Part shown: positions 23,435 through 33,173 of the stretch, in pieces
How positions within the stretch are numbered: position 1 is the stretch's first letter
How the letters are laid out: the number at the start of each line of letters is the position of its first letter
DNA from: JBBRWV01 sp038248985
GTDB lineage: Bacteria > Planctomycetota > Phycisphaerae > WQYP01
NCBI GenBank assembly: GCA_038248985.1
Contig: JBBRWV010000023.1
Location: 1 to 34,508 of the forward strand
Length of the DNA stretch: 34,508 nt
Direction of reading: 5' to 3'
The notes under the pieces: model-generated
Databases searched by the model: none
What the model was told of the DNA's origin: nothing
Seen by the model: only the letters and a program-made list of their open reading frames with translations
Position numbers and translations under genes: made by a program

Positions 23435-25450
23435 ATGACCCCTTCACCCCCCCCTAAACCCCTCCCCGACACCCCCATTCTCCTCGATTTCCCCCCCCTC
23501 ATGCGCAACCGCAACTTCCTGCTCCTGGGGATCGGCCCCTTCATCTCCGCCCTCGGCGACCGCATTCAGTTCGTCGTGGCCCTCTACCTCCTTTCCCGTC
23601 AAATAATGGGCATTCCTGAGCCCGGAACCCAGCAAACCGCCCAGCTCACCATCGCCATGCTCAGCCCTTTTGTGCTCCTCGGCCCCTTCGCCGGCGTCCT
23701 GGCCGACCGCCTGCCCCGCCGCAAAGTCATGATTGCCGCCGACTTCTCCCGCGCCCTCATCATCATCGTCGTCCGCACATTGTTCGTGGAATTCCACGAG
23801 ACCATGTCCCCCTGGACCATGGGCGCGTTGCTTTTCAGCAGCGAATTTATGATGTCGATTTTTGCCGCCATGTTTTCCCCCGCCAAATCCGCCCTGATGC
23901 CCAACCTGGTTCACCAGGATCAGCTTCTTCGCGCCACGTCCCTTACCGCCGCCGCCGGCACCATCGCGTCCCTCGTCGGCTTTGTCGTCGGCGGAGCGCT
24001 CATCGACTTTCAAGTCGGCGGAAACATGACGGTGGGCGCGCACACGCCATCCCCCACCATTGCCATGTACGCCGGTGCCGTGACTTTCATACTTTCCGCC
24101 ATCTGCCTGCTCCTGATGAAGATATCTCGCCAGGCCGCCTCCGGAATCTCCGCCAGCAAGCCAAAAATGCAGAATGTTTTTTCTGAGTTTGCCGATGGCA
24201 TTCGCTACATCCGCAACCATAAAAGGACGCTGCAGATCATCATTCTCATGCTTCTCTTCTGGGGCTGTGCCACCGTGATTTTCAACGGTCTTTCGGGCAT
24301 CGTGACCATTCACTACGGCTTGAATCTCAAGTGGTACACCTTTTTTATGGGTATGCTCGGGGCCGCGATGGTCCTAGGCGCTTCCGCCTGCCTACTCGCA
24401 CGACGCGGCATCCCCAAGGAAATCGGCATCGCCTGGGCGATGGTGGGCGTAGGCGTCTTTCTCGGCCTCTTCTCGGTCGTGCAAACCACCTGGCTCGGCG
24501 TGACATTCCTGATGGCCGGCGCTTTCATGGGCGCCATGATGCTCGTCAGCCTCGACACCCTTCTGGCCCGCATCACCCCCAACTACGTCCGCGGCCGTGT
24601 GATGGGCGTCAAGGATCTGATCGCTACCGCCGGCCTCGTCAGCGCTGCAGTCCCTCTCGCTTTCCTGGATGGCATTGATCAGCATATTCGTCTGGTGCTT
24701 ACCTGCATGTCCGTTCTGGTCACCATCGTTGGCGTGGGCCTGGTCATCACCTACTATCGCGCGCAGCACCTCCCCCTCGGCGTCGCCATCGCCCGCCGCG
24801 CCGCCTCGGCCTACCTGTCCGTTTGGAAAAGCTTCAAACCCGGCAATGCTTGCCGCATCCCCACCTCCGGCCCGGTCATCTTCGTCTCCAACCACACCGC
24901 CGCGTTCGATCCCCTCGTCATGCAATCCGCCAGCAAACGCCGTCATGTCCGCTTTATGATGGCCAAGGAGTATTACCAACAAAAACCGCTCGTTTGGTTC
25001 TACAAATCCGTGGGCGTCATCCCCGTCAATCGCAGCGGCAACGATACCGCCAGTATTCGCACCGCACTGCGCGCCCTGCAAGATGGCGAATGCATCGGCA
25101 TGTATCCCGAAGGCAAAATATCTCTCGACGGAAAACTCGGTGAAGGACGCCAGGGTGTGGCGCTGCTCGCCCTGATGAGCGGCGCGACTGTCGTGCCCTC
25201 GTACATCACCGGCAACAACGCCCACTCAGACATGCTGACCGACTTTCTCAAGCGTAACAGAGTCTCCATCTATTTCGGTCGGCCGTTGCGTTTTGACGAC
25301 CTGAAAGGGCGTGATGAAGTCGCCCGCGATGAAGCCACGCGCCGGATCATGGACGCGATCATCGCATTGCGCGACCGCTACGAGACCGACCCCCAGCGCC
25401 GCGTCGGCAGTTCTGCAAGCGTTACGGCAGAGGTTGAAAAGAGCGACTAA
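23435..25450 (+). CDS. Major facilitator (LplT-like) fused to a PlsC-type acyltransferase
   Basis: This 671-residue protein joins two functions. About residues 22-430 form a major facilitator transporter of the LplT kind with motif ADRLPRRKVM in the first loop. About residues 450-640 form a 1-acyl-glycerol-phosphate acyltransferase domain with catalytic NHTAAFD (His487, Asp492) and MYPEGKIS. In E. coli LplT flips lysophospholipids inward and Aas reacylates them, so the fusion would make one lysophospholipid salvage enzyme in the inner membrane. Unlike Aas-type fusions the acyl-ACP synthetase part is absent. ATG 23435 is chosen because CGGAG lies about six bases upstream and a promoter ends at 23353; the frame is open from 23336. 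The N-terminus is Pro-rich. Confidence 0.88.
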   Translation: MTPSPPPKPLPDTPILLDFPPLMRNRNFLLLGIGPFISALGDRIQFVVALYLLSRQIMGIPEPGTQQTAQLTIAMLSPFVLLGPFAGVLADRLPRRKVMIAADFSRALIIIVVRTLFVEFHETMSPWTMGALLFSSEFMMSIFAAMFSPAKSALMPNLVHQDQLLRATSLTAAAGTIASLVGFVVGGALIDFQVGGNMTVGAHTPSPTIAMYAGAVTFILSAICLLLMKISRQAASGISASKPKMQNVFSEFADGIRYIRNHKRTLQIIILMLLFWGCATVIFNGLSGIVTIHYGLNLKWYTFFMGMLGAAMVLGASACLLARRGIPKEIGIAWAMVGVGVFLGLFSVVQTTWLGVTFLMAGAFMGAMMLVSLDTLLARITPNYVRGRVMGVKDLIATAGLVSAAVPLAFLDGIDQHIRLVLTCMSVLVTIVGVGLVITYYRAQHLPLGVAIARRAASAYLSVWKSFKPGNACRIPTSGPVIFVSNHTAAFDPLVMQSASKRRHVRFMMAKEYYQQKPLVWFYKSVGVIPVNRSGNDTASIRTALRALQDGECIGMYPEGKISLDGKLGEGRQGVALLALMSGATVVPSYITGNNAHSDMLTDFLKRNRVSIYFGRPLRFDDLKGRDEVARDEATRRIMDAIIALRDRYETDPQRRVGSSASVTAEVEKSD

Positions 25451-25486
25451 GAAAGAGCAACCGCAGTAGATTGGCGGCCCGGCTCA

Positions 25487-25864
25487 CTACTTCCCCGTGT
25501 AGTTATCCCACATACGAATACTGCTCACTTCGTACCATGTTCCCGCATACTGCGGATGCTGATAGCCTTCCTTCACAGACCCGCGAATCTTGACCAACTC
25601 GCCCCCCGAATATCCCACCAGCTTATCCGCCGGCATCAATGCCAGTTCGCCTCGATAGGCCTCGCGGCCCAGACCAAAACGAACCACCCACACCGCCGGG
25701 TCATCGGTATTTTTCGCCGGAATCCTCACCAGCCGCCCCAGCACCACCGAGAAATCCGCCGAGTGCCAGCCCGGATCCGTATCCGGATACGATTTTTTGG
25801 CCTTGCAGGATGCCATCGCCCCGAGGAACGCAACAAGGGTCAGCGTGATAAGCAATTTCTTCAT
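25487..25864 (-). CDS. Putative lipoprotein of unknown function
   Basis: The 125-residue protein has a lipoprotein signal: MKKLLITLTLVAFLGAMASC, with the lipid-carrying Cys20 after a loose lipobox. The mature part is small and beta-rich (VVLGRLVRIPAKNTD...VWVVRFGLG...LVKIRGSVKEG...WYEVSSIRMWDN), which suggests an OB-like fold, but I do not recognise a family. It would be attached to the inner or outer membrane. It is 70 bases downstream of the pyruvate kinase stop in the same direction and convergent with the MFS-acyltransferase gene. Confidence 0.7.
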   Translation of the reverse strand: MKKLLITLTLVAFLGAMASCKAKKSYPDTDPGWHSADFSVVLGRLVRIPAKNTDDPAVWVVRFGLGREAYRGELALMPADKLVGYSGGELVKIRGSVKEGYQHPQYAGTWYEVSSIRMWDNYTGK

Positions 25865-25934
25865 GCACGCATCTTCGGCGTGATACGAGGCCCTGTCAAC
25901 GCCATCGCCCCCCGCAGAACCCGATCGCCATTCC

Positions 25935-27362
25935 CTAGATCCTGCCCACCGTATGCACCGAAAGCGAGTTGGTCACGCCCACAATTCCCAGCGGCGCCCC
26001 CGCACAGATCACCACCCGATCACCCGGGGCCGCGAACTCATGCTCCGCGCAGATCCGATCCACCAGCAGCGGCAGATCATCATAATGTCCCGGAATCTCC
26101 GCCTGGATCGGCCACACCCCGAAATACAAGGCCATCCGACGCACTGCGGCGGGGTCCGTTGACAATGCAATGATGGGCACAGGAAAACGATTCTTGGACA
26201 AGTACCGGGCCGATCCGCCCGCTTGCGACCAGACAATCACATTCTTGGCATTGATATCTTGCACGACCGCCCGCGCCCCGTGAGCAATCGCCGCCGTGCG
26301 ATGATGCACCATCTGCAGCAACTTGGGCGGCGGCGGCTGTATTTCGTTGCGCGCCGCGAATTCCTCGGTGTGCGCGGCGATGTCGTTCAATACATGTACC
26401 GCGCCCACCGGGTACTTGCCCACCGCCGTTTCGCCCGACAGCATCACCGCGTCGGCCCCATCCAAAATGGCATTGGCCACATCCGACACCTCGGCCCGCG
26501 TGGGCGAGGAATTGTCCACCATACTCTGCAGCATCTGTGTGGCGACGATCACCGGCTTGCCCGCTTCATTGGCCGCCGCCACGATTTCCTTCTGGATGAT
26601 CGGCACCGAAGTCAGATCCATCTCCACGCCCAAATCCCCGCGCGCCACCAGCACCGCATCCGACGCCTCGATAATTGGCGCCAGGTTCTGCACCGCCTCG
26701 GGCATCTCGATCTTGCTGATCACGTGCATCTTGGCCCCGCGGCTGTCCAGGTATTTACGCAGTTGCCGCACATCATCCGCGCTGCGCACAAACGACAACG
26801 CCACGTAATCCAGCTTGTTCTCGATCGCAAAGTCCACGTCCCCCCAATCCTTATCCGTGATGCTGGGCAGATTCACACGGGTATGCGGCAGGTTCAACCC
26901 CTTGTTCGATTGAATTGCATTGCCGTGCGTGACCTGGCATTTCACGTCGTTCCGGTTCTTCTCCACCACGATCATCCGGACATTGCCATCATCGATCAGC
27001 ACCCGCTGCCCCACCGCCAGATCGTCCACCAGGCACGCGTAGTTGCTCGATATCGTCTTGTCTTTCCCCATGATCGGCTCACGTTGAATCGTGATCACAT
27101 CCCCCGGCTCCACCGGCATGGCATTGTTCTCGATCTGGCCAATGCGTATCTTTGGCCCGCACAAATCTGCCATGATCGCGACCGGTCGTTCCATCGAACA
27201 AATTCGAATCGTGTCCAGGTACTCACGCTTCTGGTCGTTGGTACCATGTGAAAAATTGAGCCGCGCTACCGAAACCCCGGCCTCTACCAGTTTGGCAAAT
27301 ATTTCAGGAGTGCCGCAGGCGGGTCCCAGCGTCACAACGATTTTGGTGCGTGGATGTTTCAT
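25935..27362 (-). CDS. pyk: Pyruvate kinase
   Basis: Pyruvate kinase converts phosphoenolpyruvate and ADP to pyruvate and ATP at the end of glycolysis. The protein of 475 residues has KHPRTKIVVTLGPAC at the start, RLNFSHG at 34-40, MADLCGPKIRIG at 64-75, and the active-site signature VISKIEMPEAV with catalytic Lys217. VARGDLGVEM and ADAVMLSGETAVGKYP follow in the barrel, and a C-terminal regulatory domain completes the normal length. ATG 27362 gives the family N-terminus; ATG 27371 adds three residues and the frame is open to 27410. None of these has a strong SD. It diverges from the GH42-like gene. Confidence 0.97.
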   Translation of the reverse strand: MKHPRTKIVVTLGPACGTPEIFAKLVEAGVSVARLNFSHGTNDQKREYLDTIRICSMERPVAIMADLCGPKIRIGQIENNAMPVEPGDVITIQREPIMGKDKTISSNYACLVDDLAVGQRVLIDDGNVRMIVVEKNRNDVKCQVTHGNAIQSNKGLNLPHTRVNLPSITDKDWGDVDFAIENKLDYVALSFVRSADDVRQLRKYLDSRGAKMHVISKIEMPEAVQNLAPIIEASDAVLVARGDLGVEMDLTSVPIIQKEIVAAANEAGKPVIVATQMLQSMVDNSSPTRAEVSDVANAILDGADAVMLSGETAVGKYPVGAVHVLNDIAAHTEEFAARNEIQPPPPKLLQMVHHRTAAIAHGARAVVQDINAKNVIVWSQAGGSARYLSKNRFPVPIIALSTDPAAVRRMALYFGVWPIQAEIPGHYDDLPLLVDRICAEHEFAAPGDRVVICAGAPLGIVGVTNSLSVHTVGRI

Positions 27363-27645
27363 GGCGGGCATTATCCGCGCCTGACTGTTGATTGGGTAGC
27401 CCCTGCCCAAGATTTAATAGTAAAAATATACGCGGCCACCTCCAAATTCCGTCGCGCATGTCCCGTGTTGCCGCTTTCTTGAGCGGTCGCCCGGCACGGT
27501 CAGTCGCTTTGCCTGCGCCGTGGGCCATTCCATTCACCGCTCGCGGAGAGGCCAATTGGTACCGATCGCTGAAAGAAGCATTCGACTTGGGCGTTACTCA
27601 TCTCTTGATTACCTTTTCCCAGCGAAGTCACAAAAGGATGGAACG

Positions 27646-29781
27646 ATGCGAACGAAGGCCAAGGCCGCTTACGAAGCCCTGAATGACTCACCCATGCGTA
27701 ATCGAATACGCCGGCAGGCCGAAGTTTTCTCGGCCGTCGTCTATTGGCAACCGGGGGATTATGACTACGCCACCCTGGTGCGAGAGTTCCGGCGTATCCG
27801 CGAGACCGGCTTCACCGCCGTTCGTTTTCACACGCAGGGTCCGGTGGAAACCGGCGTGGGGCAGTTTGATTTTTTCCGCAGCGATGCCTGGATGAAGGCC
27901 GCCGATGAGGCGGAATTGGACGTGGTGTTCCATCATGAACACCCCAGCCCCGGCGATGCCATGCTGGCCAAACACGGCCTGACGCGTGCCGAGTTTGAAA
28001 TGCTCGATGCCACCGATCCGCGTTTTGCCCCACCCTTGCGCGACACTTTGGCGCCGGTCGTGGAACGTTACAAATCGCATCGTCGCCTGTACATGTGGGT
28101 GATTTATGGAGAACCCAGTGGCGGCGCGCGACCCTTGGATACCCCCGAGGCGAAAGCCGCCTTTGGACGCTGGCTGGAACGCAAGTATCAAACGGTTGCC
28201 GCGCTGGATAATGCCTGGAATCTGTATCCCGAAAAAGGCAAGGCGATCGTCGCCGGCTTCGATCGGGCCTGGCAGATGGTCGAAGAAGGAGGCGGAGGCC
28301 CCGATGCCCTCAGCGCTGTCGCCTTCACGGGCGTTAAGTATGGCGCGATGACCGATCTTTTCCGCTTCCAGAGCGCGCATTATGTGTCGCGCGTCAGCAA
28401 GATTATGGATATCGTCAATGCACTCGATCCTGAGCATCCGCGCGCGGTGGGGGCCCACCAACTATTCGCCAACCAGCCCGAATTGCGCTGGGATCACGGT
28501 GCCTTCGCCCGCACCGCCGACCTGTATTTTTCCAGCATTCACCTCTCGTGGCATTTCGGCTTCGTCGCCAATGAAGTCGATCGCCCCGTTCTGATGATGT
28601 CGAAACTCACCGCCGACATGATCAAAGGCGGATGGGCCAGCGCCTTCGAAACCACGGGCGGCTCGGTTGCCTACTCCGGCGTTTGCGCCAACGCCATGAC
28701 CCCCGGACTGATGCAGCGACTCATCTGCGCGTATCTCGCCGCCGGCAACAAGGCCCTGGCCTTCTGGACCTGGAACCCGCGGCCAGGGGGCTCGGAGGCC
28801 GGCGAGTATTCACTCACCACGCTCAGCGGCGCGATTTCCACCTGGGCGCTGGAAGCCGGAAAACTTTCGCAGCTCATGGTCAAACATAAACGCGAGATAT
28901 GGAATGCCGACGGTGAAGCTCGCGTGGGCCTGGTGCAAAGCTGGGATTCCGAAGCCGTCCTGCTCTTGGAGCGCATTCGCGGTGGCGATGCCTCGCAACA
29001 ACCAGTGCGGGCCCAGACGGGTGCCGCGCGGGCCATGATCAACCATCGCATTCCCTTTGAATACGTGACCGAACGTGAACTGCTGACCGGCATCGCCGGC
29101 GTGTATGACACGATCTACGTCCCGCACGCACGCGCTCTTTCCGATGCGTCGCTTGAAGCGCTTGCGGCGTATGTCCAAGGCGGCGGGCGACTCATTGGCG
29201 ATGTGCAATTCGCCTTTGTCGATGAACACGGCAAACTCCGCTTCAACGGCCAGGGAAGCTGGCAGGAACGGCTATTTGGCGCATGGGTCGACACGGTTCA
29301 CGATACCCGTACCGCGCCGATGGCGCTGGATGGCATGAACGTCGACGGCTTGTTTGCTGATCTGTCCGTTCCCCGCGCCCGCGTTCTCGCACGCTTCGCC
29401 AACGGCGCACCTGCGGTGACAGAATCAAAAATGGGCTTGGGATCCGCAGTATTGGTGGGCTTTGATCCCGCCCGGATGTGCTGGCGGCCGGGCAACGTGG
29501 CGATGGAAAAGTGGCTGGCCGAACTGCTCGACGGCCATACGACCCCCACATTCCGCTGCAGTGCCGGCGTCGTTACGCGCCGCCGGTCACCCACGGCCGA
29601 TCACTACTTCGTACTCAATGACGGAACTGCCGCCTGCAACGCACGCCTGGATGTTTTTGACGCAACGTACCAGCGCGGCGATGAACTGATCACTGGAAAA
29701 TCCCTCAACGTGGACGGTACCTGCTGGTTCGATCTCCCGCCCAACGGTGCCGCGTGGGTGCGGCTCGAACGCCAAACCTAA
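27646..29781 (+). CDS. GH42-like glycoside hydrolase (beta-galactosidase-like)
   Basis: The 711-residue protein has the GH42 layout: a TIM barrel with ETGFTAVRFHTQGPVE near the start, a middle domain of the flavodoxin-like trimerisation type (RVGLVQSWDSEAVLLLE...YDTIYVPHARALSDASLEALAAYVQGGGRLIGD), and a short beta-rich C-terminal domain. The likely acid-base is Glu156 in MWVIYGEPSGG and the likely nucleophile Glu335 in AFETTGGS. The Asn that normally precedes the acid-base Glu in this clan is Gly here, so activity or substrate may differ from beta-galactosidase. It has no signal peptide, so it acts in the cytoplasm. AAAGGA lies about nine bases before ATG 27646; the frame is open from 27520. 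Confidence 0.82.
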   Translation: MRTKAKAAYEALNDSPMRNRIRRQAEVFSAVVYWQPGDYDYATLVREFRRIRETGFTAVRFHTQGPVETGVGQFDFFRSDAWMKAADEAELDVVFHHEHPSPGDAMLAKHGLTRAEFEMLDATDPRFAPPLRDTLAPVVERYKSHRRLYMWVIYGEPSGGARPLDTPEAKAAFGRWLERKYQTVAALDNAWNLYPEKGKAIVAGFDRAWQMVEEGGGGPDALSAVAFTGVKYGAMTDLFRFQSAHYVSRVSKIMDIVNALDPEHPRAVGAHQLFANQPELRWDHGAFARTADLYFSSIHLSWHFGFVANEVDRPVLMMSKLTADMIKGGWASAFETTGGSVAYSGVCANAMTPGLMQRLICAYLAAGNKALAFWTWNPRPGGSEAGEYSLTTLSGAISTWALEAGKLSQLMVKHKREIWNADGEARVGLVQSWDSEAVLLLERIRGGDASQQPVRAQTGAARAMINHRIPFEYVTERELLTGIAGVYDTIYVPHARALSDASLEALAAYVQGGGRLIGDVQFAFVDEHGKLRFNGQGSWQERLFGAWVDTVHDTRTAPMALDGMNVDGLFADLSVPRARVLARFANGAPAVTESKMGLGSAVLVGFDPARMCWRPGNVAMEKWLAELLDGHTTPTFRCSAGVVTRRRSPTADHYFVLNDGTAACNARLDVFDATYQRGDELITGKSLNVDGTCWFDLPPNGAAWVRLERQT

Positions 29782-29831
29782 CCACGGCACACCAGGCCAA
29801 ATCGACAAATCACACCGCTGCCGCCAAAGTC

Positions 29832-31616
29832 CTATTTCTTCGGCGGCGCAATGCTGGCAATCGCCAATTCCACCAACTGCTTCGCCTCCACCGGGCTTGG
29901 CGCTTCGGTCATCATGTCCGTTCCGCTCTGCGTCTTCGGGAACGCAATCACATCGCGAATGCTCTGCCGATTCAACATCAGCATCACCATCCGGTCCAAG
30001 CCCAACGCGATCCCACCATGCGGCGGAGCGCCAAAACGCAAAGCATCCAGGAGGAACGCAAATTTCTTCTGCGCGTCCTCCGGCGAAATCCCCAGCAACC
30101 CAAACACCTTCGACTGCAACTCCTTCTGGTGAATACGAATCGATCCGCCGCCCAACTCGATGCCGTTGAGCACCACGTCATACGCCTTCGCCCGCACCTT
30201 CGTCGCGTCCGTATCCAGCAGCGGCACATCTTCATCCAGCGGTGCCGTAAACGGATGATGCTTTGCCACGTACCGTTTCGCCTGCGCGTCGTAATCAAAA
30301 CTTGGGAAATCCACCACCCACAGGAATTTCCATTGCCCCTCCGGAATCATGTTGAGCTGCCGCGCAATCTGTTGCCGCAACTCGCCCAACACACGCCAGC
30401 ATGTTTCTTCCTTGTCTGCGGTAAACAGAATCACATCGCCGTCACTCGCGCCGGCCAGTTGCCGCAGTTCCGTCTGCTTCTCCTCGGAAATAAACTTCGC
30501 CACCGGTCCGGACATCTTGCCCGCGCCCGCATCGCCGCCCAGCTTCACATACGCCAGCCCCTTGGCACCAAACTTCTTCGCTTCCTCCGTCAGCGCGTCC
30601 AACGCCTTGCGCGTCAGCGACGTCCCGCCTCCCGGTACGCTGATCAACTTCACCTTCCCGCCCGCTTCGATTACGGATTTGAATACCGTCGCCTCCGTCG
30701 TCTGCGCCCAGGCCGAAACCTCTTCCAACTCCAGCCCGTAACGCATGTCCGGCCTGTCGATGCCGAATCGCTCCATGCACTCTTGATAAGTCAACGTCAG
30801 AAACGGCGGCAGGTCGATTCCCAGCACTTGCTTCCACAGCCGCACAATCAGCCCCGTGATCAGTTCCATCACTTCTTCGCGGTCGATGAACGACATCTCC
30901 AGATCCAACTGGGTGAACTCCGGCTGCCGATCCGCACGCAAATCCTCATCGCGGAAACACCGCGCAATCTGCATGTACCGCTCCATCCCCGCCACCATCA
31001 AAATCTGCTTGAACAATTGCGGGCTTTGCGGCAGCGCGTAAAAACTCCCCGCGTGCAGCCGCGATGGCACGATAAACTCCCGCGCCCCCTCCGGCGTGCT
31101 CTTGTACAATATGGGCGTCTCGATCTCCACAAAACCATGCTCATCGCAATAGTCTCGCATGATCTTCACGATCTTGTGCCGCGTCATCAGCGCATCGGTC
31201 ATCTCCTTGCGCCGAATATCCAGGTACCGATACTTCAACCGGATATCCTCGCTCACCACCTCGCGCTGCCCCGGCGTGAACGGCGGCGGATCCGACTTGT
31301 TCACCAGGTCCGCCTTCGTCACCACGATCTCAATCTCCCCCGTCACCATCTTCGGGTTCGTCCGCCCTTCCTCACGCGCTCGTACCGTCCCCACGATCGA
31401 CACCACATCCTCGTTCCGCAACGCCCGCCCAATCTCATGCGCTGCCGCATAATCCGGATGGAAAACCGCCTGCGTGATCCCTGCCCGATCCCGGATGTCC
31501 ACGAACACCACGCCCCCGTGATCCCGATAGGCGTTGACCCACCCCGCCAACGCCACTTCGCTGCCGACTTCCGACTTACGCAACACACCACACGAGTGAG
31601 ACCGCTTGAACGCCAT
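29832..31616 (-). CDS. aspS: Aspartyl-tRNA synthetase (bacterial type)
   Basis: AspRS charges tRNA-Asp in the cytoplasm. The 594-residue length, with an anticodon-binding OB domain (about 1-105), class II catalytic core and the inserted GAD domain, fits the bacterial type. Motif 1 lies around GFVEIETPILYKSTPEGARE (161-180), motif 2 is FRDEDLRADRQPEFTQLD (221-238), and motif 3 is GIALGLDRMVMLML near the end. ATG 31616 is chosen because GAGG lies six bases upstream and the family N-terminus starts here; the frame is open to 31709. Whether it is specific for tRNA-Asp or also charges tRNA-Asn cannot be told from this window. It is convergent with the GH42-like gene across 50 bases without a terminator. 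Confidence 0.97.
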   Translation of the reverse strand: MAFKRSHSCGVLRKSEVGSEVALAGWVNAYRDHGGVVFVDIRDRAGITQAVFHPDYAAAHEIGRALRNEDVVSIVGTVRAREEGRTNPKMVTGEIEIVVTKADLVNKSDPPPFTPGQREVVSEDIRLKYRYLDIRRKEMTDALMTRHKIVKIMRDYCDEHGFVEIETPILYKSTPEGAREFIVPSRLHAGSFYALPQSPQLFKQILMVAGMERYMQIARCFRDEDLRADRQPEFTQLDLEMSFIDREEVMELITGLIVRLWKQVLGIDLPPFLTLTYQECMERFGIDRPDMRYGLELEEVSAWAQTTEATVFKSVIEAGGKVKLISVPGGGTSLTRKALDALTEEAKKFGAKGLAYVKLGGDAGAGKMSGPVAKFISEEKQTELRQLAGASDGDVILFTADKEETCWRVLGELRQQIARQLNMIPEGQWKFLWVVDFPSFDYDAQAKRYVAKHHPFTAPLDEDVPLLDTDATKVRAKAYDVVLNGIELGGGSIRIHQKELQSKVFGLLGISPEDAQKKFAFLLDALRFGAPPHGGIALGLDRMVMLMLNRQSIRDVIAFPKTQSGTDMMTEAPSPVEAKQLVELAIASIAPPKK

Positions 31617-31826
31617 GAATAACCTCGTATCGAAAAAAGGAACTAGGGTGATCTTCGCCCCGCAGGGCAGTCCTCTATGCAAAAATAAAACCGCCGCAAC
31701 TGAACACAATCACGCAGTGCAGAGTTCACTCTCACTGGAGATTTGCGTTCAGTAGCGGCGATTGTCCGTCATTCGGGAACCTCAACCACGGCGTATAGCC
31801 GTCAAGGCACCTGTTGTACCTGATCG

Positions 31827-31859
31827 GTGGGGGGGTCGCAAGCCTGCGCCTACCCCCAC
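31827..31859 (-). terminator. GC-rich hairpin after the lone prepilin-like gene
   Basis: GTGGGGG at 31827-31833 pairs with CCCCCAC at 31853-31859, and inner CGCA/TGCG pairs around an AGCC loop. It lies directly after the stop codon of the minus-strand prepilin gene. No U-run follows, so it may be a Rho-assisted terminator or a 3' end stabiliser. Confidence 0.45.
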
Positions 31860-32792
31860 TCATGGAGGTGTGGCAAAATTCCCGCTGTCCGGGAAAAACA
31901 TGCGCGTGTATGGCGACTGCATCGCGTTCCAGTGATCCATGGATCCATAGACCATGGCCGTCGGCACCGTGTTAAACAAAACGTCAGAATACCACTCCAC
32001 GTTCCCATTCAAAAACCCGACGTTTCCGCCGTTATGATGGCGCCCCGTTAACTTATCGCCTCCGTTGTAGGCCGGCGCGTCAAAAACCTCGTCGTTGAAC
32101 ATCGATCCGCTGTCTTCTTCAATAAAGACGATGAACTCCACCGGCCGATTGATCACGATGGTACGCAAAGGATCAGCCCACGGCTGCTCCGAGGTTGCCG
32201 CGGGACTTGCTGACGCACCCCGGGGCAGGAAGTTTTCCCGAAACCGCCCCTCGGAATTACACACGGAATTGACGCTGTAGCTCCAGTACCCCTTCCCCAG
32301 CGCGGGAGTCAATCCTATCGGTGTCGTCGCGTTTTTTTCGTCCCGCAGCAAGGCCCGCGTATCCGTCCGAGCCATGACGTCCATCGGACAAATAAACTTT
32401 TTCCGTTGGTTGTTGGCGTATTTCCACAACTGTCCATACGGCAGATCCCACCTCTGCATGTCCGGCTCGCCGGCGCCATAGCCCACTGTGGGTGCGGTAT
32501 TGACTCCCCCTGGCTTCGGCAGCACCACGCCGTTGAGCGGAAACACTTGGTCATACTCGGTGAGATAAATATTCAGATCCACCAACAGATTGCGGACGTT
32601 GATGGCGCAAGTCACTTCCTCAGTCTTTTTCCGTGCCCCCGCCAACGCTGGCATTAAAATCGAAATCAGCAACACAATAATCGAGATCACTACCAGCAGT
32701 TCAATCAACGTAAATGCCCGTTGACCCTCGCGACCTCCCACCCCTCGCCCTAATCGCAGTTCATCCGTGACTTCATTTTCCCGGGCGTCCAT
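31860..32792 (-). CDS. Prepilin-like protein with H-X9-DG-like C-terminus
   Basis: The 310-residue protein has the prepilin motif QRAFTLIELLVVISIIVLLISILMPAL, with Ala26 at the cleaved bond and Glu31 at +5. Its globular part carries CAINVRNLLVDLNIYL, ending with RHHNGGNVGFLNGNVEWYSD. This matches the planctomycete H-X9-DG type of prepilin-like proteins, though the D of DG is Asn here. Planctomycete genomes contain many such proteins, with unknown roles at the cell surface. ATG 32792 is chosen because GAGGAG lies about six bases upstream; the frame is open to 32807. It is a single gene, separate from the main pseudopilin operon. Confidence 0.88.
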   Translation of the reverse strand: MDARENEVTDELRLGRGVGGREGQRAFTLIELLVVISIIVLLISILMPALAGARKKTEEVTCAINVRNLLVDLNIYLTEYDQVFPLNGVVLPKPGGVNTAPTVGYGAGEPDMQRWDLPYGQLWKYANNQRKKFICPMDVMARTDTRALLRDEKNATTPIGLTPALGKGYWSYSVNSVCNSEGRFRENFLPRGASASPAATSEQPWADPLRTIVINRPVEFIVFIEEDSGSMFNDEVFDAPAYNGGDKLTGRHHNGGNVGFLNGNVEWYSDVLFNTVPTAMVYGSMDHWNAMQSPYTRMFFPDSGNFATPP

Positions 32793-33025
32793 GGCTGCTC
32801 CTCGCATAGACAGAGAACCTTCGATTCCCCGTTGCCGCTCTTTGAATAATTAACTGTTAGTGTAAACGACTAAACCCACCGAATGTTGCGATATTTGGCA
32901 GAACTATTCGCCAGCAGCCGCCCCCGTTTCAGCCAACTCTACGCTCCTTTCGAGTCCAAACGACCCAATTCGTGGCCGATAACCTTCATTATTGAAGAAA
33001 TTATGAGTTTTCGGTTCAGGCGGTG
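32793..33025. other. Intergenic region without a gene
   Basis: This AT-richer stretch separates the minus-strand prepilin-like gene from the rRNA promoters. It presumably holds the prepilin promoter on the minus strand, but I see no box pair good enough to place it. No ORF of note lies here. Confidence 0.4.
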
Positions 33026-33053
33026 TTGACAGCAGGGGGGATCTCGATATACT
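33026..33053 (+). promoter_or_regulatory. rRNA promoter P1 (TTGACA-N16-TATACT)
   Basis: TTGACA at 33026-33031 is a perfect -35 box, and TATACT at 33048-33053 is five of six to the -10 consensus, 16 bases apart. It points at the 23S gene, about 625 bases away. Confidence 0.7.
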
Positions 33054-33173
33054 CCTCCCTCCCCAGCGATTAAAGCTTTCGACTTAAAAACTCGCGAGCC
33101 GATGTCCCAGGGCTTCATACTTCGCCTCAACGACGCCCACAAAAATAACCGATGAAAAAGTAAAGATGCACCA

